In this document: in pieces, positions 17,371 through 25,133 of the stretch
Layout: each line of letters opens with the position of its first letter
Numbering within the stretch: the first letter of the stretch is position 1
Source of the DNA: Candidatus Equicola faecalis
GTDB lineage: Bacteria > Bacteroidota > Bacteroidia > Bacteroidales > Bacteroidaceae
Length of the DNA: 33,870 bases
Assembly: GCA_018065185.1 (NCBI GenBank)
Contig: JAGHTU010000010.1
Coordinates: 1-33,870, forward strand
Direction: 5' to 3'
Notes under the pieces: model-generated
What the model was told of the DNA's origin: nothing
Databases searched by the model: none
Seen by the model: only the letters and a program-made list of their open reading frames with translations
Program-made: the position numbers and the translations under genes

Positions 17371-18936
17371 CTACTTTAGAATCCCACTTTTAATAAATGT
17401 CACTTGGAAGCCAACATTATCACCCAACAAAGCTCCTTGATCAAGAGCGAATGCTCCACGCACTGCCCAACCATTTTGTTTGAATAGTTTTGGAATAGAA
17501 TATGTCACCTCCGCCAAGAAACTATTGTTATGTTTTGGATCAAGATAAGGCTTTTTGTATCTTCCCCACCCTTTTTGTGTGGTATATAGAAGACGATAGT
17601 GAAGATTTTTCGTTGGATTGCCATTCACACCGAAATGCCAAGCCCAAAAGCGGTTATCTTGCACCTGTATTACTCCATCTTCATTATAAAGTGGGGAGCG
17701 ATAAAGGGGATTACCGAACACTTGCCCCCAGTGTTGCCAACCACTTAAAAGATAGTGATTATAATAGTCATCCATACCGGCGACGTGGTCAGAGATGTTT
17801 GGTGTGCGATCATGGAACACAGGTCCGCTTTGATACTTGGTGTAAATATACTCTGCTACTATGGTGCTTACGATTGGATTGTTTGGCAAATTTGCCTCTA
17901 TTCCCCAAAGGCAATCTTTGAAATCGTAAAGAATATAATTATTATCGACGTGTTTATCCCAGTCTTCGCCTTTTCCGTATCCGTCATAATCCACGAAAAG
18001 CATCTGTGAATGGTCTTCAAAAAAATGGTCTGCATATAGAGCGACATCCCAACCTTTGCCTTTGTATTTCAGTCGCACAAGCCACGAACCCACTTGGTCT
18101 CCTGCCGAATTTTCGTATGCTCCTTCGTGGCTATCAGAGCCTCCCGGCAAGAAAGCATCCCAATATGCCTTCAGTCCGCTATCATGATGTATCACAGGGT
18201 TAAACTCATGTTGTGCGTCTTGTACATTATATGAAGAGCCACCGAATAGACATGCCATTTCCAGCCCTATTTCGGCTTGGAAGCGGTATTTGTCGGGCAC
18301 TATCTTTAGGTATCCTGCCTTACTGTGATAGCGTGTTGCTTGTGAATATTTTCCGTCTTCGCCTACAAAGTCTTTTTGCCAGTTATCATCTGTTAGTCTT
18401 CCATAGGCTATATGTCCTTTGAATGCGAGCCATTCTCTTGTTCCGGGGATGTTCCAATATTCAGGCAATTCCACTCGCACTTGTGGTACAGGGCGAGCAT
18501 TTTTGCCAAGTGTCTGAGAGCCCGTTGAAAGTTCCTGATTCTTCATTTCCATCGGTATCTCCTTTGCACCAATGGTGAGAAGTCCTTTTTTGTATCGTCC
18601 TTGAAAATATGCTTGTTGCAATACGAATGTGCTTGTGAAACCTGTAGCAAGTGCAGCATCAACGCCATAACCTATTCCCCATTTTCTTATTGAGTCGTTT
18701 TCTATCGGGCGGAAGACTCCACCTCTTAAATAGGCATTATTGTTTTTCAACGAGCTCAATCCATATCTGTTAGCATTAAGCCACAACGGATTATTATCTC
18801 CCGAACCAAAGGTAGCTTGCGCTTCAGCTTTGTATTCAACATTCTCTATGAGTCGTCCTGCATTTGTCTGCGCCATTGCATGGTATGCAAAAATCACACC
18901 CGACAAAACGCTCATTATCATTAATCTTCGCTTCAT
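17371..18936 (-). CDS. capsule assembly Wzi-family outer-membrane protein
   Basis: 521 residues from the ATG at 18936; an in-frame ATG at 18954 lies upstream of the -7 box and is less likely. The signal peptide begins MKRRLMIMSVLSGVIF and ends at HAMAQ. The mature start (VEYKAEAQATFGSGDNNPLW LNANRYG, written in two pieces) and the many amphipathic strands rich in W, Y and G match the Wzi-like family, an outer-membrane beta-barrel lectin that holds capsule or exopolysaccharide on the surface. Other characteristic parts are ELPEYWNIPGTREWLAFKGH and GDNVGFQVTFIKSG at the end, where a C-terminal strand would insert in the membrane. It is the first gene of the minus-strand operon, directly behind the promoter at 18942-18975. 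Confidence 0.88.
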   Translation of the reverse strand: MKRRLMIMSVLSGVIFAYHAMAQTNAGRLIENVEYKAEAQATFGSGDNNPLWLNANRYGLSSLKNNNAYLRGGVFRPIENDSIRKWGIGYGVDAALATGFTSTFVLQQAYFQGRYKKGLLTIGAKEIPMEMKNQELSTGSQTLGKNARPVPQVRVELPEYWNIPGTREWLAFKGHIAYGRLTDDNWQKDFVGEDGKYSQATRYHSKAGYLKIVPDKYRFQAEIGLEMACLFGGSSYNVQDAQHEFNPVIHHDSGLKAYWDAFLPGGSDSHEGAYENSAGDQVGSWLVRLKYKGKGWDVALYADHFFEDHSQMLFVDYDGYGKGEDWDKHVDNNYILYDFKDCLWGIEANLPNNPIVSTIVAEYIYTKYQSGPVFHDRTPNISDHVAGMDDYYNHYLLSGWQHWGQVFGNPLYRSPLYNEDGVIQVQDNRFWAWHFGVNGNPTKNLHYRLLYTTQKGWGRYKKPYLDPKHNNSFLAEVTYSIPKLFKQNGWAVRGAFALDQGALLGDNVGFQVTFIKSGILK

Positions 18937-18941
18937 TTCCG

Positions 18942-18975
18942 CAAAGGTACACATAAAATTTTATTTTGTTTCAAA
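18942..18975 (-). promoter_or_regulatory. promoter of the Wzi-family operon
   Basis: Read on the minus strand: TTTG (18975-18972), 22 bp, then TACCTTTG (18949-18942). The -7 box is a full match; the spacing is 1-2 bp long. Only 5 bases separate the -7 box from the ATG at 18936, so the transcript would be leaderless or nearly so. Confidence 0.65.
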
Positions 18976-19024
18976 GGTGCTAAAATTATCTTATTTCGCT
19001 TTTAATCAAGGTAGCACGCACATC

Positions 19025-19606
19025 TCACCATTCATCCCACTCGTCGTAGTTCACTTGGTCAAATGGATGAAGCAGCCTGTGCCTTGCCAACCAGTGTATT
19101 GCCATATCTGGGGTAAAAGCCTTATACTCTATATCTATGCGTGTCTCGTCTTTTGTATATCGGTTAATTATATAGGTATGATAGAATGTGGTAAAGTCGC
19201 CACGTACTCTGTCACCCACGTTCAAGAAGCCACCCCATATACGCACGATATAATAATCTAATTCCGTTTCAATTATATAATGCTCATCATCACCTTCATA
19301 AATGACCGTTCCGTTCACGCACCTGTCGGTTTCCTTATAATTTTTATAAGTGTCATCTTTCGAGACCTCTGATTTATGCTGGTCTCCCCTACTCTGCTTT
19401 GCCTGCATAGTGTGCGAAACAGAAACTGTTTTCTTTTGCGGAACACTATTTGTAGTTTTTTTGTTTCGGGTAAGGTCCTGCTGCTCATATCCTGCATCGT
19501 CACTTTCCTGAAGCTCTCCCATGATGCATGATGCCATTGAAAGCGACTGAGCAGAAATAAATATCGAAACAACTATCCGATATATTACTCTAACACATTT
19601 TTTCAT
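19025..19606 (-). CDS. lipoprotein of unknown function
   Basis: 193 residues that I do not recognise. The N-terminus is a lipoprotein signal (basic MKKCVRVIYR, hydrophobic stretch, lipobox-like MASC with Cys 27). Residues about 35-90 are low complexity and rich in Q, K, S, T and D, a likely flexible linker. Residues about 95-185 look like a compact beta-rich domain (GTVIYEGDDEHYIIETE, IVRIWGGFLNVGDRVRGDF) followed by a helix with AIHWLARHRLLHPFDQ, and the protein ends in the acidic aromatic tail NYDEWDEW. The GxxxxVGDxVxGDF piece is reminiscent of OB-fold strands, but this is weak. It has its own promoter and ends 88 bp before the Wzi start codon. Confidence 0.75.
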   Translation of the reverse strand: MKKCVRVIYRIVVSIFISAQSLSMASCIMGELQESDDAGYEQQDLTRNKKTTNSVPQKKTVSVSHTMQAKQSRGDQHKSEVSKDDTYKNYKETDRCVNGTVIYEGDDEHYIIETELDYYIVRIWGGFLNVGDRVRGDFTTFYHTYIINRYTKDETRIDIEYKAFTPDMAIHWLARHRLLHPFDQVNYDEWDEW

Positions 19607-19634
19607 AATTAACTATCGTGTGATTCTCTGAATA

Positions 19635-19664
19635 CAAAAGTACAGAATTTTTCTTTATGGCAAA
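19635..19664 (-). promoter_or_regulatory. promoter of the lipoprotein gene 19025-19606
   Basis: On the minus strand, TTTG (19664-19661) and TACTTTTG (19642-19635) separated by 18 bp fit the Bacteroidetes promoter consensus with slightly short spacing. Predicted leader is about 25 nt. Confidence 0.65.
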
Positions 19665-19687
19665 TGAACACAATAAAAAAATCAATA

Positions 19688-19709
19688 CTTCGAAGTTGAG
19701 CGCTCGAAG
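19688..19709. repeat. small hairpin beside the repeat element
   Basis: CTTCGA (19688-19693) and TCGAAG (19704-19709) form a 6-bp stem over a 10-nt loop, touching the left arm of the larger element. Confidence 0.5.
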
Positions 19710-19848
19710 CCTCGCCTTCTTCCGCTCGGAGCCTCCAACTTGTCACGACGATTTAGTCAAATTGTCACGACGATTTGCCCAACTTGTCACGACGATTTAC
19801 TCAAATTGTCACGACGATTTGGAGGCTCCGAGCGGAAGATGGCGAGGC
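19709..19848. repeat. 30-bp inverted repeat enclosing four 22-bp direct repeats
   Basis: Left arm 19709-19738 and right arm 19819-19848 are reverse complements at 29 of 30 positions and are GC-rich (GCCTCGCC...GGAGCCTCCAA) in AT-rich surroundings. Between them lie four units starting at 19740, 19762, 19784 and 19806, each beginning TTGTCACGACGATTT. Their 7-bp tails alternate AGTCAAA, GCCCAAC, ACTCAAA; the fourth runs into the right arm. The left arm itself ends in a tail-like CCAAC. Together this could fold as a long hairpin in DNA or RNA. I know no named element with this layout. A related array is at 33625-33731. Confidence 0.9.
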
Positions 19849-19979
19849 AAGGATGGGAAAACATAGATTTACAGTCTGTTATAAATAGTGATTTTAATAG
19901 GGATAAGTCGTGCTTGTATGTTGAAGATGCCAAATAAAAAAAAAGTACCATAAATAGAATAAAAAGAAAGAAAACTTCG

Positions 19980-19987
19980 TATCTTTG
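19980..19987 (+). promoter_or_regulatory. -7 box upstream of the secreted protein gene
   Basis: TATCTTTG matches the -7 consensus. No TTTG is found at the expected -33 distance, where the sequence is A-rich. Predicted leader is about 90 nt to the ATG at 20084. Confidence 0.55.
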
Positions 19988-20083
19988 CAAAAATTATATA
20001 TGGAGTTTGGAAATAATGTACATTTTAGTCTATCATATTGATTATTCACTTTAAATAAACGTATAACCTTAATTTTTACACTT

Positions 20084-21733
20084 ATGAAGAAAATTTTACT
20101 TTTTGTTTGTGCAATCATGATTTCTGCATCATCTTTTGCACAAGACGTAGTTTTAGACTTTACCACTAATGAAAAGTGGGGATTTCCTGAAGGCTCTTCT
20201 GCCGGACAGAAAGATGAAAAAACATTCTCTGACGGAACGTATTCTGTTACACTGAAAGCAGAAACAAAGTATTATTTCAACAAAGATGGATATTTGTTGA
20301 TAGGTAAGACTGGTTCCACTCTCACTTTGCCTGCTTTCAACTTTGCAGTAACAAAGATTGAAGTTGTGGGGAATAAAGATGCTTCTGCATCAACAAAGCA
20401 AAACATATTCGCAATAATTGAGGGCCAAGCAATTCCAGTAAGCACTGAAACTACAGGGGCTAAAGAAACTAATACATATGTGATAGACTCTAAATATCAG
20501 GCAGCGGGTACAATCTATCAACTCCAGGTCTTGTCTGCACACAACACCCAAATCACAAAAATAAACATCTATTATGCAGGCAGTCTTTCTGCTCCTACAT
20601 TCAGCGTAAAGGGTGGTGTTTATTATGAAGCACAAAATGTTGAACTTACAGCAGATGCTGGCAAGATTTACTACTCTATCGATGGCGAAAATTACAATGA
20701 ATATAAATCTGCTATCACAGTAAACCAGACAACAACCATTTCTGCTTATACTGAAAAAGATGGCAAGAAGAGTGCTGTCAGTTCAGAGACTTATCAGATT
20801 GCAAAATCTTACGCAAGTCTTGATGACCTTGTAAAAGAAACTCCAACAACTGAAGGTTGGCCTGTTGTTGTTCCTATCCAGAATGAAGAAATAGATGATT
20901 TCGCTACTAATGCAGGTGGCAACGTAAATGGTGTATTCCTCACTCGCAAAGTAGGCGAAAAGAATCTTGAACTCTATGCAAACGGCGTTCCTACACATTG
21001 GATGGTAGGTGATTTACTCTCTGGTACTTGCAAGGGAATATATAAAGACTATAATGGTCAAGCAGAAATTGCTCTTGTCAACTGGAACGACATCACAAAC
21101 GGAACAGCCCCGACCCCAATCGGTGGACTTGAAACATTTGAGAACGGCGATTTTGAAACTTGGGTAAACAACCTGCCAAAGAGTTGGAAGTCAGCTTGCA
21201 CAGCATCAAGTGCAACTCTTGAGCAAAGCACAAATGCTCATGCAGGTAGTTATGCCGTAAACGTAAAGTGTAGCACATCAGACAACAAACGTCTTGCCTT
21301 TAAGGAGATGAAACTCGCTGCAGGTTGGTATGCTGTAAAATTCTATGCAAAAACAAACAGCGAAACTCAGGACACATCACAGGTTCGCCCGGGCTACGTT
21401 CCTGTTGTTGACGGAAAAGCAGGCACTTATAATTATGGAAAGAATGTTACCGTAAAAAATAACGAATGGACAGAAGTATCATACACTTTCGAACTTACTG
21501 AAGAGACAATAATCAGCCTTGTTGTTATGAATCCTAAGACTACATCAGATAAATATACTGCTTGCGATGTGCTCATTGATGATTACTCAATAACAACAAC
21601 AACTGGCATCAAAGCAATTAACGAAGTACAAAACGCAAAGCACAATGCAACCTTTAATATACAAGGAATCAAAGTGAATGATAATTATCGTGGTTTCGTA
21701 ATCTGCCATGGCAAAAAATACTTGAAGAAGTAA
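20084..21733 (+). CDS. secreted multidomain protein with C-terminal sorting-like tail
   Basis: 549 residues. Signal peptide 1-19 (MKKILLFVCAIMISASSFAQ, cut before or after Q). An N-terminal beta domain to about 165 is of the kind often annotated as carbohydrate-binding or anchor-like. A chitobiase C-terminal-type repeat follows (about 167-245: PTFSVKGGVYYEAQNVELTA, IYYSIDGENYNEY). Next come a DUF5689-like OB region (ETPTTEGWPVVVPIQNEEID) and a CBM4/9-like jelly-roll (LETFENGDFETWVNNLPKSW to DVLIDDYSI). The tail is TTGIKAINEV...GFVICHGKKYLKK, similar to the CotH protein's tail. No catalytic residues are recognisable, so a binding or adhesive surface role is most likely. A terminator separates it from the arabinose operon. 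Domain names are by eye. Confidence 0.75.
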   Translation: MKKILLFVCAIMISASSFAQDVVLDFTTNEKWGFPEGSSAGQKDEKTFSDGTYSVTLKAETKYYFNKDGYLLIGKTGSTLTLPAFNFAVTKIEVVGNKDASASTKQNIFAIIEGQAIPVSTETTGAKETNTYVIDSKYQAAGTIYQLQVLSAHNTQITKINIYYAGSLSAPTFSVKGGVYYEAQNVELTADAGKIYYSIDGENYNEYKSAITVNQTTTISAYTEKDGKKSAVSSETYQIAKSYASLDDLVKETPTTEGWPVVVPIQNEEIDDFATNAGGNVNGVFLTRKVGEKNLELYANGVPTHWMVGDLLSGTCKGIYKDYNGQAEIALVNWNDITNGTAPTPIGGLETFENGDFETWVNNLPKSWKSACTASSATLEQSTNAHAGSYAVNVKCSTSDNKRLAFKEMKLAAGWYAVKFYAKTNSETQDTSQVRPGYVPVVDGKAGTYNYGKNVTVKNNEWTEVSYTFELTEETIISLVVMNPKTTSDKYTACDVLIDDYSITTTTGIKAINEVQNAKHNATFNIQGIKVNDNYRGFVICHGKKYLKK

Positions 21734-21757
21734 CTTGTAATTCATATTTACATAAGC

Positions 21758-21790
21758 AAAAAAGCAGGGAAGGAAATCCCTGCTTTTTTT
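21758..21790 (+). terminator. intrinsic terminator
   Basis: Perfect 12-bp stem AAAAAAGCAGGG (21758-21769) / CCCTGCTTTTTT (21778-21789) with an 8-nt loop and terminal T run. It isolates the secreted-protein gene from the arabinose operon. Confidence 0.95.
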
Positions 21791-21813
21791 ATACCATAGT
21801 GAAATATTTTTTG

Positions 21814-21821
21814 TAACTTTA
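21814..21821 (+). promoter_or_regulatory. possible -7 box of the arabinose operon
   Basis: TAACTTTA at this place resembles TAnnTTTG with one mismatch and lies just after the terminator, 39 bp before the first start codon. A good -33 TTTG is missing, which might fit an activated promoter. No operator palindrome could be assigned. Confidence 0.4.
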
Positions 21822-21860
21822 CAGCCGTTAAAATAAACTTAAAAACCAAATACATATATT

Positions 21861-23033
21861 ATGGACAAATCATTCAAATCAATCCTCATTGCAGGACTTG
21901 TTACAGTTTTCATGGGCAGTTGTGCTAACAGCCAGAATGTCTGCTCTTATCAGTTGGACGCTAAGAAGTTCGACACAGTAATCAACAAAAAGCCAGTTCA
22001 TCTCTTTACGATGAAAAACAACAACGGCATGGAAGTCAGCATTACCAATTTTGGTGGTCGTATCGTACAGATTATCATTCCAGACAAAAATGGAAACAAG
22101 CAGGACGTAGTGCTTGGATATGACAACATACAGCAATATTACGACATTGAGAAATATGGTGGCAGTGATTTCGGTGCCGCTATTGGTCGTTACGCAAACC
22201 GTATAAACAAAGGGCAGATCACCATCGGCGGTAAACAGATACAATTACCACAGAACAATTTTGGACATTGCCTACATGGCGGTCCTAATGGCTGGCAATA
22301 TGCTATCTATGACGGAAAGAAGGAGAATGATTCAACCATCACCATGAGCATTGTATCTCCTGACGGAGATGCCAATTTCCCGGGTAAGGTAGAAGCAAAG
22401 GTCACATACACATTGACTTCAACTAATGCTCTTGATATTCAGTATGAGGCAACAACAGATGCCGAAACTGTTATAAATATGACAAACCATAGTTATTTCA
22501 ATCTCAATGGAGACCCTACAAAGAACATCGAGAACTGCATTCTTTATGTCAATGCCGATTGCATGACTCCGGTCAATCGTACCTTTATGACAACAGGCGA
22601 GATTGTCAAGATGGCAGAAGATGATCCTTTCAACTTCCTTAAACCTAAAGCAGTCGGCAAAGACATCAACGCTGATAATGAACAGTTGAAATTCGGCATG
22701 GGTTATGATCACAACTGGTGTCTGAACACATATAAGGACGGCGTCGGTAATGACAAAGAAATAGCAGCCAGCCTTTGGTCGCCTATTACTGGAATCCGTC
22801 TGGATGTCTATACAAATGAACCTGGAATACAAGTTTATACCGGTAATTTCCTTGATGGTACGGCAAAAGGCAAAAAAGGTATAATATATAACAGACGTGC
22901 AGCCATCTGTCTGGAAACACAGAAATATCCAGACACTCCAAACAAACCGGATTGGCCAACAGCCAACCTGAAGCCTGGAGAGACTTACAAGAGCCACTGC
23001 GTATTTGCTTTCTCTGTAAGCAAAGGATTGTAA
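21861..23033 (+). CDS. aldose 1-epimerase (mutarotase), lipoprotein form
   Basis: 390 residues. The signal sequence ends in lipobox MGSC (Cys 21), so the enzyme is probably anchored in an envelope membrane rather than cytoplasmic. The rest is a full GalM-family domain: ITNFGGRIVQIIIPDKNG, the HGG motif at His139 (GHCLHGGPNGW), NHSYFNLNG with His210, and the catalytic base Glu352 in AICLETQKYPDTPNKPDWP. These enzymes interconvert alpha and beta anomers of sugars; in this operon the likely substrate is L-arabinose released outside the cytoplasm. It is first in an eight-gene operon; the transporter follows after 61 bp. Confidence 0.92.
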   Translation: MDKSFKSILIAGLVTVFMGSCANSQNVCSYQLDAKKFDTVINKKPVHLFTMKNNNGMEVSITNFGGRIVQIIIPDKNGNKQDVVLGYDNIQQYYDIEKYGGSDFGAAIGRYANRINKGQITIGGKQIQLPQNNFGHCLHGGPNGWQYAIYDGKKENDSTITMSIVSPDGDANFPGKVEAKVTYTLTSTNALDIQYEATTDAETVINMTNHSYFNLNGDPTKNIENCILYVNADCMTPVNRTFMTTGEIVKMAEDDPFNFLKPKAVGKDINADNEQLKFGMGYDHNWCLNTYKDGVGNDKEIAASLWSPITGIRLDVYTNEPGIQVYTGNFLDGTAKGKKGIIYNRRAAICLETQKYPDTPNKPDWPTANLKPGETYKSHCVFAFSVSKGL

Positions 23034-23048
23034 GATACAATTGAACCG

Positions 23049-23076
23049 AATTATCAATTATCAACTGTCAATTATT
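23049..23076. repeat. AATTATCAATTATCAA-type spacer repeat
   Basis: A run of AATTATC/AATTGTC words in the gap before the symporter gene. It is largely the reverse complement of the run at 25831-25851. Confidence 0.55.
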
Positions 23077-23094
23077 TAATTAAAAAAATACACT

Positions 23095-25065
23095 ATGGAT
23101 ATTTTAACAGCATTGCAAAACAACGGTTTTCAGATGATTGACTATATCGTTGTTGCAATTTACATCGTACTTTTAGTCGGTTTAGGTCTGTTCTTGTCAC
23201 GTAGCAAGAAAGGCAAAGAAAAATCATCAAATGACTACTTCCTCGCCGGCAACACCTTGACATGGTGGGCAGTGGGTGCATCACTCATCGCAGCCAACAT
23301 CTCTGCAGAGCAGTTCATCGGCATGTCCGGATCTGCATTCGTTTCTGGTATCGCAATGGCAGCATACGAACTGGAGGCTGCTTTGGCGCTGATTATCGTA
23401 GGTAAGTTCCTTTTGCCACTTATGATTAAAAAGAATGTGTTTACTATTCCACAGTTCCTCTCACAGAGATACAACTGGGGCGTAGGTCTAGCATTCTCCA
23501 TATTCTGGCTTTTTCTCTACGTATTCATCAACCTTACATCCGTAGCTTGGCTCGGTGCATTGGCAATAAAGCAGATTCTCGGTCTGCCAGCAGTTCCTAG
23601 CACGATGATGGGAATGCCTGTAGATATGACATTGATGTGGATTATCCTCGCCTTGTTCATCATCGCCGGTATCTACTCAATCTATGGCGGTTTGGCATCA
23701 GTAGCATGGACAGACGTCATGCAGGTGACATTCCTTGTTGGTGGTGGTCTTATCACAGCTTACTTTGCACTCGACGTTATCGGAGCAAAGGTTTGGGGTT
23801 GCGGTCCTTTCGAGGCTCTTGGAAATATCTTCAACTGGTGTATCGACCAACCGGGAGACAAACACTTCAACCTCGTCGTCAGTCGTAATGCCGACCTCTA
23901 TCCTGTCATCAATGGTACTGCCACTCAGGCAGCAGACCCTTACTTTGATATTCCTGGTATCGTTGTTGTGGTTGGTGCATTATGGCTTACGAACCTCGGC
24001 TACTGGGGCTTCAACCAGTACATCATCCAGAAGGGTTTGGCAGCAAAATCACTCGACGAAGCAAAGAAAGGTATGGTATTCGCTGGATTCCTTAAGATAT
24101 TGATACCATTTATCGTTTGTATCCCTGGCGTTTGCGCATTCTTCATCATGAAAGGACAGATTGACGGACAGCCAGTATTCGACATGATAAAAGACAGCCT
24201 TACGGGTAGCATTGAGCGCTCGGATGATGCTTATCCTTATCTCATACACAACTTCACGCCTACTGTTGTAAAGGGTCTTGCATTTGCAGCACTTGCAGCA
24301 GCAGTTATTTCATCTCTTGCCTCTATGTTCAACTCTACTTCCACCATCTTCACGATGGATATCTACAAGAAGTTCCTCAACAAGAAAGCAACGGACAAGA
24401 AACTCCTCACAGTAGGCCGTCTCACTTCACTTTCTGCACTCATCATCGCCCTCATCGCTGTATATCCAATCATGGGTGGTGCTGACCAGGCATTCCAAGT
24501 AATTCAGGAATATTCAGGTTTCGTATATCCGGGCATCGTGACCATCTTCGGTCTTGGCTTGTTGTGGAAGCGTGCATCAGGAACAGCCGCTGTTGTTGCA
24601 GCAATCGGTACTTTCGCATTCTCAATCCTGTTCAAATTCCTATTGCCGGATGTTCCGTTCCTAATTCGAATGGGCTATGTATTCCTCTGCCTTGTAGTGC
24701 TCTTCGTTAGCATCTCTATGTGTAGCAAGAATACCAAACCAGCCGAAGAACTTGACGAGCATGCAGTAAAGACACAGCTCAAGTGGTCAACAATTATGCT
24801 CGTACTCTCTGTGATTACACTCGTTGCCGGCATCATCATGATGATGAGTGAAACTTGTCGCAACTATGGCGCAGAGACTATCTTCTTCCTCACAGTAATG
24901 TTCTTCGTATTGTTCTGGTATCTGCGTTCAAATGCCAAGGATAAGGTGGAAGATGTGAAATCTATTGGTGTTGACATTGCAATATTCAAGACTAACAAGA
25001 CATTCAACATCGGTGCCTGTGGCATCATCTTGATTCTTGCCATTCTCTATATCTGCTTGTGGTAA
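23095..25065 (+). CDS. sodium:sugar symporter (SSS family), probable L-arabinose transporter
   Basis: 656 residues with about 14 hydrophobic helices. Family hallmarks are SNDYFLAGNTLTWWAVGASLIAANISAEQFIG in the first helices (quoted by its ends: SNDYFLAGN and ANISAEQFIG), the IAGIYSIYGGLASVAWTDVMQ segment, and the sodium-site helix with AALAAAVISSLASMFNSTST. The SSS family includes SGLT-type sugar carriers of this length. The substrate is inferred from the operon, where an SSS carrier holds the same place as in Bacteroides arabinose loci. Upstream is the mutarotase, downstream a hairpin (25081-25111) and araD. Confidence 0.93.
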   Translation: MDILTALQNNGFQMIDYIVVAIYIVLLVGLGLFLSRSKKGKEKSSNDYFLAGNTLTWWAVGASLIAANISAEQFIGMSGSAFVSGIAMAAYELEAALALIIVGKFLLPLMIKKNVFTIPQFLSQRYNWGVGLAFSIFWLFLYVFINLTSVAWLGALAIKQILGLPAVPSTMMGMPVDMTLMWIILALFIIAGIYSIYGGLASVAWTDVMQVTFLVGGGLITAYFALDVIGAKVWGCGPFEALGNIFNWCIDQPGDKHFNLVVSRNADLYPVINGTATQAADPYFDIPGIVVVVGALWLTNLGYWGFNQYIIQKGLAAKSLDEAKKGMVFAGFLKILIPFIVCIPGVCAFFIMKGQIDGQPVFDMIKDSLTGSIERSDDAYPYLIHNFTPTVVKGLAFAALAAAVISSLASMFNSTSTIFTMDIYKKFLNKKATDKKLLTVGRLTSLSALIIALIAVYPIMGGADQAFQVIQEYSGFVYPGIVTIFGLGLLWKRASGTAAVVAAIGTFAFSILFKFLLPDVPFLIRMGYVFLCLVVLFVSISMCSKNTKPAEELDEHAVKTQLKWSTIMLVLSVITLVAGIIMMMSETCRNYGAETIFFLTVMFFVLFWYLRSNAKDKVEDVKSIGVDIAIFKTNKTFNIGACGIILILAILYICLW

Positions 25066-25080
25066 AAATATATAGTCTGT

Positions 25081-25111
25081 ATATCTGCCTACCAATGCGG
25101 TAGGCAGATAT
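25081..25111 (+). promoter_or_regulatory. intercistronic 13-bp hairpin between symporter and araD
   Basis: ATATCTGCCTACC (25081-25093) and GGTAGGCAGATAT (25099-25111) are perfectly complementary around a 5-nt loop. It starts 16 bp after the symporter stop. No T run follows (next bases TCTACTTATAAAA), so it is not a standard terminator. More likely it is an mRNA stability or processing element, or a partial attenuator that sets the transporter:enzyme ratio. This role is inferred. Confidence 0.85.
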
Positions 25112-25133
25112 TCTACTTATAAAATATAATAAT

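Larger units (their letters stand above)
19607..20083. other. divergent intergenic region with repeat element
   Basis: This 477-bp gap separates the minus-strand lipoprotein from the plus-strand secreted protein. It holds a promoter for each, and between them (19709-19848) the inverted-repeat/direct-repeat element described separately. A frame of 69 codons crosses the element, but its codons follow the 22-bp repeat and not protein-like usage, so I do not call a gene. Confidence 0.8.

Noticed and set aside
18937..18954. Longer start (MCTFAE...) of the Wzi-family protein
   Set aside because: This ATG overlaps or precedes the -7 box and gives an unusual end before a normal signal peptide that begins MKRRL.
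19740..19820. CRISPR array
   Set aside because: Units are contiguous with only 7-bp variable tails, so there are no spacers, and no cas genes are near.
19657..19866. Reading frames through the 19.7-kb repeat element (with repeated CHDDL and LSRRF pieces)
   Set aside because: The protein repeats come from a 22-bp DNA repeat read in changing frames; no family-like sequence or plausible translation start.
22419..23057. Long antisense frame over the mutarotase gene (212 codons)
   Set aside because: It mirrors the coding periodicity of the sense gene and has no recognisable protein features.
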